Positions 1 to 9,200 of a DNA stretch of 64,000 nucleotides are shown one piece after another. The position numbers and the translations under genes were made by a program. Numbering within the stretch: the first letter of the stretch is position 1; each line of letters begins with the position of its first letter. Below the pieces are notes generated by a model that was not told where the DNA came from, searched no databases, and worked only from the letters and a program-made list of their open reading frames with translations. Source of the stretch: Chitinophagales bacterium (GTDB lineage: Bacteria; Bacteroidota; Bacteroidia; Chitinophagales; Saprospiraceae); NCBI GenBank assembly GCA_017303875.1, contig JAFLBP010000005.1, positions 139,068 to 203,067 on the forward strand. The letters are read 5' to 3'.

Positions 1-3000
1 GTTTGTAAAAGGGCAAGTTGTAGTTGCAAACCGGCATTAAAGCCATTCAAACCCTGCGATAAAATGGTGGTGTTCCGGAAATGCTCGTACACGGTACTCA
101 AATCGCGCTGAAAATCATTCTGGAAAACAGCAGGATTCAGCGGCCCTTTGGCAATATCCACATTCAATACGGATTGCAGGTACACGCGGATCTGATTGAG
201 CAAATTGTCGGCACTTCGGTTGGAGAGGGTTACCTGCCCACTCATTTGCTGGGGCGCGCGTTGCCCGTCGGAGCAATGCAGGAAGGGCGGTTTATCGTAA
301 TGGTACGTCAATTCCACATCATCCGTATCGAATAGGAAATTATCACTCAGGAAAGACCCCGAAACGCTTAAGCCATCCTGTGCATTCAGGCGGATGGTGT
401 CAAAATCCGCCGTCCAGGCCAAATAAAGTGGCAGGAATGGATTGTCGTTCCCAAGGGTATTCAGGCCGATATAGTAGGGCGCTACGCCCGAATAACTTGC
501 TGAAAAGGGTGCGCTGCCTTTGCTGCTGCTGAAGCTCAGTTGCTGCTCCACGGGCGGCGTCACCTGCTCCTGCTGGTCGGCAAGCAACTTGGCAGACAGC
601 TGCGCCTGAATATCCTGTAAGGCCGGCAATTCGGCAGCATTCAGTTTGGCAGCATTCAGCAATACATCCTGCGCCGTTTGCGGCAGCATAAAATATGTTT
701 CTGTAAGCAGGGCCTGTAAAACAGCGCTGCGTGTACCCAGCCCGGCGTAATTGCCGAGGTTCGGAATAGCCGTGGCACTCAACTGCGCAGCATTCACCTG
801 CACCGTATTGCCGCCGGCATTCAGCGTCAGCGTCCCGATCAGGTCGGCTACTTGCCGGAACGGCACCAGGGTTGCCGCACCATTCCGATTGACCGGCAAC
901 AGCGGTGAAGGCGCATCGTTGGGCTGTGTAATCACCACCACCGGGTCGTTGGGCAACCAGTACGGGTCGGCGGAGCCAAGCTGCACAATATTGTCGGAAC
1001 CAATTTTGAAGACCAGATCCGAAAACGCACCGGCCATGATTACCACCTGATGCCCCGTCGGCAATCCTTCAATCAACTGGAGCCAGGCCTTGCGCAGGCT
1101 CGCCGCACAGGTCTGATTGACATTGTTGGGCGCCAGTGCTGTGGTCAGGGATTGAAGCAAGGGTGAAAAATCGGCGCTACCGTTAGTGCTGCTCAGGTTT
1201 TGCATCAAAGTGCTCAGCTGTCCGACGATGTTATCGACTTGCTGTTTCAGGGCAGGTAATGATGCATTTACAGACTGGTAAGCGGCTGTTAAAGCTGGCA
1301 ACAAGATATTCTGGCCCTGATTCAGGCAATCCTGAAGGGCATTTTGGGTAGCCAGCAGTTTTGCACCGGCAATTTGCAGGGTGAGGCCGTCATAGTTGGC
1401 CGCCTGAAAATACAACCAGATCTGCTGGGTATCCAGCAGGTTGCTGTCGTTGAAGAATACAGATTGCCAATTGTTGATATAATTAGTCAGCGCGTCGGGA
1501 TCGGCGCCGTTTTGATGAAAATTATTGATCAGGTTGGTAATACCTTTTGTATTGTCCTGCAAAGCGCTCTGCAACTGAAGCAACTCATTGGGTAAAATGG
1601 TACTCACCGCGGCGTTGAGGTTGTCGGCAAGTGAAGTGTCGGCAAGTTGGGTTTGCAGCGCCGCAAGTTGCTCACCGAGGTTGTTACTCGCCAGAAAACC
1701 TTGTAATTGCGCCAGCGCGCCCTTGCTGTTGCCATTGTTGTAAATGGCCTGGGCTTCCAGTATGCCGTCCATCAATTGCGCAAGCGGTTGTACAAATGCC
1801 GGCCGCAGGGTATTTTCTGTAATGGCCAATTGGGTTGCCAGCCCTTGTGCCGTTGTATTGACGTAGGTATACACCGGCGTAAAATTCAATGCCGTACTGC
1901 CATCTTCCCTGGTATCCATGGAATAATAGCCGGTTTTTCCGCTTTCCGTATAAATCTGAAGTAATTCGCTTTCAATATAATTGCGCTCGCTGTCGGCCGT
2001 ATCAGAGGAACCGGAGCTGGCAACAAACGTCAGCCCCCAGCGCGTCCAGTCGAGAAAAGCCTGAGATTGGCGGCTTTCCAGGGCTGCAAGTTGTCGGTCA
2101 TAGGTTTGCTGTGTGGCATTAAGCAGGCTGAGCAGTTCGGCGTCGCTTGCTTGCAGCGGCGATTCGTCCTGCCCGATTCCGCTGTCATTGTTTTGCCCTT
2201 TGGGCCGCACCGTCCAGATACTGCCACCGCTGCGGGCGGCAAATTGCCGGGTATGGATATATTCCTCCAAAATGCCCACCGAGGCATTCGGATCGCTGCC
2301 GGCCAGGCGGCGCAACAAATCCTGCTGAAAGGCATTGAACAACAGCTCTACCTGTCGTTCAACGACCGGATAAGGCTCCTGCCCATCGTTTTCGCCTTCC
2401 GGCTGCACAATTTGTTCCTTGCTGATCAATGCGGAAATGGCTTCGGCAGCGTTATTGCCAAGCGCCAATTCCGGTTTAATATTCTGAAATACGGTATCGG
2501 GAAGGGGTAAAAAACTCTGATTGCCAATATCTCCGCCGGGTATCCAGGCTATATCGGCGGCGATGCCGTTGTAAAGGCTTTGAATGCCATCGGGCCAGTT
2601 GCCGCCATTTTGCCCGTCCATACCGACGGAAGGCGTCCATTTGAGTGATTTGGCGAGGTAATCGGCCAAATAAGCCATTTTGTCGGCAGGCGGATCACTT
2701 TCCTTTTCGTAAGCGGCTTTGGCATTATCAAGCAATGTGGCGGCAATGTCGGCTGCTCCGGCCTCACTGAACCAGCCGATAACCTGGTAAGAAACCCGGA
2801 AGCGGGCACCGAAAAGATTGGCCCGCCCGATGCCGATGTCCTTAAAATCGTCGCTGAAACCAAATACCGCCGCGCTGTTCTGATAATACGCCGCAAAACC
2901 CGGCCCGTAATAGCTGATGGCGTTCAAATCTTTATCGTACGCATCCGGATTACTCGCCTCATTATCTGTCCAGCTGCTATCAAAAACCCGGATACTGCCC

Positions 3001-3569
3001 AACAACTGATTGTTCAGGGTTGGCGGATTCTGCAATCCGGGGTTCAGCATCACAGGATTGGTACTTCTAAAAATTTCGTTGTTATCTACCAATAAAGGAA
3101 TCGTGGTCGGCATATTTCCTCCCAATGAAGCCATCTCGGAGGCAGCAAAAAGCCGGTTGCTCTCTATCACCCACTGCTGTACACAAACCCCGTGCGCCGC
3201 CACCTGAGCCTGCGCTTTGGCATCGGGCAAGGTATATCCCGGCTCCGGCGTCAGGTAGCGGGTGAGCAACCATCGGTTGGGTACCGCCGGAAAAACGATC
3301 GAGTCGCTGACCGGATCGTGCACGCCATGCGTCAGGGCATCGGGCAAAGACCAGTGCAGGTGCAGCCCCATCGTCATGGCCGATGGCGAATCAGGGAGGT
3401 CCTGATATATCTGCTCCCCAAGGAAGGTGTTGCTGCTGCCCAGCAGGCTGAAATTTACCGTAGATCCCTTAAAACGGCTTGGAATATTAACTCCGTTGCC
3501 AAGATCTTCTTCCAGTACCCGTATGGCCTGAACGTTTACCGGTATGATAAAGGTGCTGATGTTTGCCAT
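1..3569 (-). CDS. Very large uncharacterised protein, C-terminus cut by window edge
   Basis: The minus-strand frame starting at the ATG at 3569 (MANISTFIIPVNVQ) stays open to base 1, giving at least 1189 residues. It has no signal peptide or obvious membrane segment. The N-terminus carries two compact motif blocks, GLHLHWSLPDALTHG (about residues 68-82) and FPAVPNRWLLTR (about 93-104). Much of the remainder is rich in Gln, Ala, Leu and Asn and looks helical or coiled-coil, for example LEEYIHTRQFAARSG and ALAQLQGFLASNNLGEQL. It is the last visible gene of the five-gene operon and starts 23 bases after the stop of the 349-residue gene. I do not recognise a named family. The dispersed plus-strand frames inside it are shadows. 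The existence of the gene is secure; its function is unknown. Confidence 0.8.
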   Translation of the reverse strand, partial: MANISTFIIPVNVQAIRVLEEDLGNGVNIPSRFKGSTVNFSLLGSSNTFLGEQIYQDLPDSPSAMTMGLHLHWSLPDALTHGVHDPVSDSIVFPAVPNRWLLTRYLTPEPGYTLPDAKAQAQVAAHGVCVQQWVIESNRLFAASEMASLGGNMPTTIPLLVDNNEIFRSTNPVMLNPGLQNPPTLNNQLLGSIRVFDSSWTDNEASNPDAYDKDLNAISYYGPGFAAYYQNSAAVFGFSDDFKDIGIGRANLFGARFRVSYQVIGWFSEAGAADIAATLLDNAKAAYEKESDPPADKMAYLADYLAKSLKWTPSVGMDGQNGGNWPDGIQSLYNGIAADIAWIPGGDIGNQSFLPLPDTVFQNIKPELALGNNAAEAISALISKEQIVQPEGENDGQEPYPVVERQVELLFNAFQQDLLRRLAGSDPNASVGILEEYIHTRQFAARSGGSIWTVRPKGQNNDSGIGQDESPLQASDAELLSLLNATQQTYDRQLAALESRQSQAFLDWTRWGLTFVASSGSSDTADSERNYIESELLQIYTESGKTGYYSMDTREDGSTALNFTPVYTYVNTTAQGLATQLAITENTLRPAFVQPLAQLMDGILEAQAIYNNGNSKGALAQLQGFLASNNLGEQLAALQTQLADTSLADNLNAAVSTILPNELLQLQSALQDNTKGITNLINNFHQNGADPDALTNYINNWQSVFFNDSNLLDTQQIWLYFQAANYDGLTLQIAGAKLLATQNALQDCLNQGQNILLPALTAAYQSVNASLPALKQQVDNIVGQLSTLMQNLSSTNGSADFSPLLQSLTTALAPNNVNQTCAASLRKAWLQLIEGLPTGHQVVIMAGAFSDLVFKIGSDNIVQLGSADPYWLPNDPVVVITQPNDAPSPLLPVNRNGAATLVPFRQVADLIGTLTLNAGGNTVQVNAAQLSATAIPNLGNYAGLGTRSAVLQALLTETYFMLPQTAQDVLLNAAKLNAAELPALQDIQAQLSAKLLADQQEQVTPPVEQQLSFSSSKGSAPFSASYSGVAPYYIGLNTLGNDNPFLPLYLAWTADFDTIRLNAQDGLSVSGSFLSDNFLFDTDDVELTYHYDKPPFLHCSDGQRAPQQMSGQVTLSNRSADNLLNQIRVYLQSVLNVDIAKGPLNPAVFQNDFQRDLSTVYEHFRNTTILSQGLNGFNAGLQLQLALLQ

Positions 3570-3592
3570 TTTCAATAGTGCTTAAGGTTATT

Positions 3593-4642
3593 TCAGGCTG
3601 GATTTGAAGTGCAAGCCACCGGATCACCGGGCGCAGCATTGTAAAAGGTCACCATCCCGACGCCTTCCACCATTTGCAAAGCAAAATCGGAAGAAACTAA
3701 GGGATTGGCGTCGTTGCTCAGGCCACTGACATTTTGCGGGGATTCATTTTTTAATTGCGACACAACCGGCTCCACATAGCCTGTCGTATTGGCGCCTAAA
3801 GTCGCAAACATCATCGCTGAGAGATTGTACAGGTTCAGTACCTGCCCGCCGGCATTAGGGCCACTGGCTGTGCCGCCATTCCGGAAAATATTGCCCGTAT
3901 TCAGCTGCTGAGTGCTGAGCGTTTTCTGCGGACTGAATTTTTCGCCGGTATTCGGATCTCTCAAACTTTTTTCCAGGGCATCATTACTGTCCGGATCAGT
4001 ATCAAAACCAAAGTGCAGGCCTTCTGCCGGCTCGTGCAAATCCAGCCGGTAAAGTTCCCCTTCAAAAATCCCGATCAACACCTCGTCGGAGAGGTGCTCA
4101 TAACGCAGCATTTTCAGGCTGCTGCCATCCCAGTTGGGCAAATCCGGATAATTGCTTTTTTCATACGCCACCGCTTCCATGGAAGGCCAGCCGCGTACCA
4201 CCTCGGAGCGCAACAGAAATCCTGTCACAACTTCAAAAGCCGCAGTATTATCGTTCACCGCATTGGTTTTAAATGCGCCGGAGCGCACCTGTCTGGTTGC
4301 AGCATTGGCGCCCGACATCAGTCCACCCTGCAGGCTGCCTTCTACCTGATTGTACAGCGTCTGGGTATCTAAACCCGTGGCATAACGCCCGATGCTGTAA
4401 GCGCCGTCGGCCAGTGCATTCACCCAGTTCATATCTAAGTGAAAAAAGCGAATGGTTTCGGGCGGCAACAATCGCTCGTCGGGCACCAGGTAATGAAACG
4501 GCACCTGATGCAGGAGTTTGAGGCGGCCCAGCCACTGAAAGATCTGACGGGCTACCGGATCGTCTTGCTCCGGCGACGACTGCGTCAGTTTGATGCTGCC
4601 GAGTGCTGTTGAAAACGCCGGTTTTATGATAGATTTCGACAT
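3593..4642 (-). CDS. Uncharacterised protein of giant-protein operon (349 aa)
   Basis: Complete frame of 349 residues, MSKSIIKPAF to SNPA. It has no signal peptide and no membrane segment. Well-formed motif blocks suggest a conserved family: YLVPDERLLPPETIRFFHLD (about 51-70), then NWVNALADGAYSIGRYATG, FLLRSEVVRGWPSMEAVAY, and IFEGELYRLDLHEPAEGLHF. The pattern of a short ordered N-terminal block followed by an LLRS-WP block suggests a folded cytoplasmic protein. It lies 41 bases after the 492-residue gene and 23 bases before the giant downstream gene, so co-transcription is very likely. I cannot assign a function. The blocks look like family signatures but I cannot name the family. Confidence 0.8.
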   Translation of the reverse strand: MSKSIIKPAFSTALGSIKLTQSSPEQDDPVARQIFQWLGRLKLLHQVPFHYLVPDERLLPPETIRFFHLDMNWVNALADGAYSIGRYATGLDTQTLYNQVEGSLQGGLMSGANAATRQVRSGAFKTNAVNDNTAAFEVVTGFLLRSEVVRGWPSMEAVAYEKSNYPDLPNWDGSSLKMLRYEHLSDEVLIGIFEGELYRLDLHEPAEGLHFGFDTDPDSNDALEKSLRDPNTGEKFSPQKTLSTQQLNTGNIFRNGGTASGPNAGGQVLNLYNLSAMMFATLGANTTGYVEPVVSQLKNESPQNVSGLSNDANPLVSSDFALQMVEGVGMVTFYNAAPGDPVACTSNPA

Positions 4643-4683
4643 GTGCTAATGTTTTTGCTTGGTTTAAGCGCTTTTTCTGACGT

Positions 4684-6162
4684 TTATTTGCGGAAACGAG
4701 CTGTGCGGCTAATCAATGCCTGCATGGTGCCTTCCAGAAGATCCTGAGTGGTATTGCCCGTGGGCGTACCCTGATTGGCGAGTATTTCCGTAAAAGTTTC
4801 CTGGATGAGGTCTTGCTCTAACTGGTTTACCACGGCACTCGTCTGGGTGCGTTTCCACTGGTACAGATTCAGGGAGAAATTGCGATCCTGCAGGGCCAGC
4901 AGTCGGCCCAACTGCCAGGCCGAAGCGTAGGAAAGGTCGAACATGCCAATAGAAGGATCGAAGCGCAGCAGCGCATCGGCATCGTAAATGGCTGGTACAG
5001 TCTGGCCGTCTTCGGTTTTCAAAAACTGTATGGCTTCTCCGGCATTGTCGTCGAATTTATAGGGCGCCAGCGGCCCGCGATACCAGGAGGTGGTCAGCAC
5101 ATTGTTGCGGGTAGTATGCTTCATCGGTACGTAACCCAATTGTACCGGCACCGGCACGGTGGCATTGTTGGGCGGGTACAGGCGCATACGCGGTTGCGGG
5201 AGCGGCCCCGGCACAGCGGGTTTGCCATCGGGCGCCCGGTCATTGAGGCTTTCCAGCAAATGTTCAAATTTGAAAGAATCGCCCTGCGAGATAAAATGCC
5301 AGGAGTGTAGTACGGGCAGCAACGCATAGGTTGCATTGGCGGGAATAAGCGTCGATGGCACTCCATTGTGGTCGGGCAGATAATCCCCCATGTTTTCCAG
5401 CGATACCAGTACGGCCAGATGGCGCTGCCCGCTGACCGGAATACGATTGCCCAAAACAATGGAATAGGTGCCCACATCTTCCAGGTCGGAGCCGGGAGCA
5501 GCAGGTTTATTACCCATATTCACCGCGCGTACATTGGCCATCATAAACAGATCAGCCAAGGAAGGCGCCAAGGTAGAAAACAAGGCTATGGGCAGTTTCA
5601 GGGCTTGCACACTGGCCTGAATATCCACCCAGGATGGTTGATTATTCGGGTCATCTCCCTGCACCGGCGAAAGAAAAACATCCGATCCGTTGCTGAAAAA
5701 TTGCTGCACGGTGGTTGTTTGTAAGGCTATACTCAGGTCCGTATCGTTTTCTGTCAGAATCAGTACCGCCAGCCAGCTGGGCATGTCCCGATCATAGTAC
5801 ATTCCGCTGTTGTCCTTAAACGGATCAGTCACCGGCCCGCTCCCGTTTGCCGGCGTAAAAGGCAGCCGTATCCAGGGCAGGGTTTCGCTGTTTAGCACGA
5901 TATGCGGCAGTACATTGGAGAATTCCCCCTTGGCATCTTTGGGCGGGAAAACACTATGCACCACGCTGGGATCCATAGCAAACTGAGGTGCTTTTACGGC
6001 AAACTTATACAGCAACGGCGTTGTCAGATCAAGCCCGTTCGGGATTTTCCCTCCGGTATCTCCAAAGCGATGCTGGAGTTCAATGGCATATTCGCCGGCA
6101 TCCAGGCCCGGTAAATGGTGTTGGATGAAGGTCGCTTTTTCAATAAGTGTGTTATTGGCCAT
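4684..6162 (-). CDS. Uncharacterised protein of giant-protein operon (492 aa)
   Basis: Complete frame of 492 residues beginning MANNTLIEKATFIQHHLPGL. No signal peptide or membrane helix is visible. The likely conserved core is HSVFPPKDAKGEFSNVLPHI (about 69-88) followed by ETLPWIRLPF, then DRDMPSWLAVLILTEND and a later segment with RHLAVLVSLENMGDYLP and HSWHFISQGDSFKFEHLLES. The composition is that of a soluble mixed alpha/beta or beta-sandwich protein. It starts 93 bases after the stop of the 1725-residue gene, the largest gap in the operon. No clear promoter is visible in that gap. Function unknown; it probably forms a complex with the flanking products, which is inference from gene order only. 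Confidence 0.8.
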   Translation of the reverse strand: MANNTLIEKATFIQHHLPGLDAGEYAIELQHRFGDTGGKIPNGLDLTTPLLYKFAVKAPQFAMDPSVVHSVFPPKDAKGEFSNVLPHIVLNSETLPWIRLPFTPANGSGPVTDPFKDNSGMYYDRDMPSWLAVLILTENDTDLSIALQTTTVQQFFSNGSDVFLSPVQGDDPNNQPSWVDIQASVQALKLPIALFSTLAPSLADLFMMANVRAVNMGNKPAAPGSDLEDVGTYSIVLGNRIPVSGQRHLAVLVSLENMGDYLPDHNGVPSTLIPANATYALLPVLHSWHFISQGDSFKFEHLLESLNDRAPDGKPAVPGPLPQPRMRLYPPNNATVPVPVQLGYVPMKHTTRNNVLTTSWYRGPLAPYKFDDNAGEAIQFLKTEDGQTVPAIYDADALLRFDPSIGMFDLSYASAWQLGRLLALQDRNFSLNLYQWKRTQTSAVVNQLEQDLIQETFTEILANQGTPTGNTTQDLLEGTMQALISRTARFRK

Positions 6163-6255
6163 AATTGTGCTTTTTTAAAACAAAAAGAATTTAGGGGCTA
6201 TTCGGAAGTTAAGCTGCCATTTTTTGTTCCGAACAAGCGTTTTAAAACCCGACAC

Positions 6256-9200
6256 CTATTCCTCGCCGGTGAGCATCAGCGCCGGCCAGTCTTTATACAT
6301 GGGAGCAGCCAGAGCTTTACTGTCCTGACTTACCTCGAAGTTGTATCCAAACAGGTTGTTCAGGTTATTCACAAGGGCTGCACCGGCTGCTGCATTGCCA
6401 AAGGCATTGGCGTTGAGCTGTCGGAATGTACTTTGCACCACGCCGCCGCCCGGCATATTAAATTGCATACTGTTGCCGTCGCTGCTGATTTGCTCCTCGA
6501 AGGTGTTTGCTCCGGTTTCCGGCGTCGCTTCGACCGGCCAGCAGAGGTTGTTTGCGCCATCGAAAAGCAGCAGGTAAATATTGATGTCGCGCGTTTTTAA
6601 GGGATTCCAGATCTTGGGCGTCAGGTTGATGCCAAACAGGGCATCCTTGAGCAGTACCTCATCGTTGAGTACCGTACTGCCGTTGGACGGATTAACGAGG
6701 CTGCCCCAAAGCGACTTGGCAGCATTGCGGTTGAGAAGCGTTACCACAAAATTACTTTCGTAGGAGCGGGTATTGTTTTCCTCTAATTTATAGATTTTCA
6801 CTATAAAAGTAGACTCAAAACCGCTAATCAGGCTGCCATCCGTGCTAAATATGCCTTCTTCTATATCTACCGGCCCTACTTGAACCTTACACTTCCACCA
6901 GGCGGTAGCCAGGTCGCTTGGAACATCATAGGCGAAAATGACATCAGATTTGGTGCTGCCGTCGGGGTCTCTGCTGTAAAATGCCTTCGGATCATTGGTC
7001 GATTTATAAATGCTCTTCGCGCCGGGCGACGGCGTAAACTGTGCGGGCTGCGCCCTTGCGTTGAAGGAATCAGTGGGGCTGTTGGGCAGGTCGCCACTAC
7101 CCACCGGGTCACTATAATTGAACCAGAAGTTGTTGCAAGGCACACCGGCCAGCAACAGGAAGGCAAAATCATTGGGATCAATCAGCCAGTTGAACACTTT
7201 TTCATTGTTCAAATCAGCCTGCTTGAGGGGTTTATCGCTCAAGGTCTGGAGCATACCCGATTCAATATCCACCTGACTAACCGAGAAAGGCGGCACATCG
7301 GCAGCCGCAGCAAAGAGCAGTTCATTGCCCCGCATCAATTGCGGCGCAGCCTGCTCCGACGGCTGTGAATTGGGCAGGAGTTTTTTGAAATCCACCCAGG
7401 AAATCGGCGGCGGTGTGGGCGCACTGGAACCAAAACTGATGGTAAAGGAGAAAATGGACAAATCTATCCGCGCAGTACCGCCAAATTCAGGCCCCCAGAT
7501 ATTCATATCCACCCCGACATGGAAGTGAATCGTAAATAACAGGTGCAATTCAATGTCGATATGGATATAAGCATCCGCCAGATAGAAGAATGGTTTCCAG
7601 CCCAAAAGGAAGTCGAAACCGGCATCAAAAGTGGCTTTTACGATTTTAATGTCAAAAACAGCCGACATTTCCAGACCCGCCATAATCATGTGCGGCGTAA
7701 GCGCAAAATAGGCTTGTCCGCTGATTTTCAAGACGCCCAGGTTCCAGTTCATGCCCAAGCGCGGCACCGCCGGATACCAGGCCGGTTTATGAAATGCCGG
7801 GTGATAACCGCCGAGGGTGATCAGGAAATCGCCCGCACTCGCACCATTGAGCTGGTCTTTGTACCAGGTGTAAAAGGCAAAACCGCCCTGCAAATGACAG
7901 GCGCCCGAAAATACATAGGAAGCTGGCGTAAGTACTGCCAATACCGCAAAAAAGCCAGCTTCAGAATCGAAATTGATCTCAAAATCCAATTGCACAAACG
8001 CAATCGGCTCCTCCGGCTCGGGTACACTCAGGGCCGCCGAACCAATCAGGCCGATCTGGAAGCCCGCACCAAACGACATCTCCAAAATAGCCGTGACCTG
8101 CAACAATTCAAATGAGGTAAAATCCAGACCCGCTGCAATCCAATATGCGCCCGCTTTGGGCGGAATAAACTTAGCCAATTGGGTAAGCACCTGCGTAATA
8201 TCATCCACGCTGGCAGGCGCTCCCGTGGGCAGCGGATTGCTCGATGCCCCCGGCAAAAGCGGGAACGAGGGCAATTCCTCAAAATCGGGCATGATAAATT
8301 GCCGATTGATGCCAAAACCACCGGCCACCCCGTCAATAAAGAAGAACGGCGGCCCGCCCAAAGGCACTTCCACATTCAGGAAAATGAAAAAGCTGGGTTG
8401 CGGCGTCGTCGTCGCATACCCGCCATACGCCTGAATGCCAATACTGCCGGCCGTAATAATGAGCATGCCCATAAAATTGTCGTAGTTGTCGTCCATAGTG
8501 ACGAAACCACCGGCAATCCGCATGCCCCCCTTGTTCATATTCACACCCAGTCCATGCAAACGGAAACTTACATCCGTAAAGGATTGGGGCGGAAATTTCA
8601 TACCAATACCCAAACCCTGGAAGGACATGGCGATGCCACCGAGCGACAATTCCCCGGAAACATCAAGGGTTATTTTACCATCTGAAAATCCGATATTAAA
8701 ACCAGTCAGCGTTACCGGCCCGAAGGATTTGCCAACTTTTTGCTTTGTGTTATTGGTAGGCAGGCTGCTGTCGCTGTCGTCGCCGGGCGCGGCAGCAGGG
8801 CCGGGCTGCGCCACTTCGGCATCGCTGCTTCCACCCGTACTAATGCCTTTTCCGCTGAGAATCAGGTTGATCGGCTTCTTGTCTTCATTGATTTGAAAAA
8901 CGGCATTAAAAATTGCCTCGGCAGGCAAGCCCTGCCCGTCAGGCACTTTTGGTATCAGTGTAGTGGGCGCCGAAGCATTGGTAAAGAGCGTATTGAGTTC
9001 TGTAAGGTCCTCAGCACTCATGGCCTTCGGCACACCCGCAACTTGTATCTGATTGATGGTCAGCGGATTGGCCACTTTGGCAATATAGTCGCCGACAACC
9101 GGCAACTTGTCAAAATCAAGGGTTGGCTTGAATGCCACGGCAAAAAACGGCTTCCACACGGGCTGCGTATCGCTACCCGTTTTTACAATGGCAAAAACAA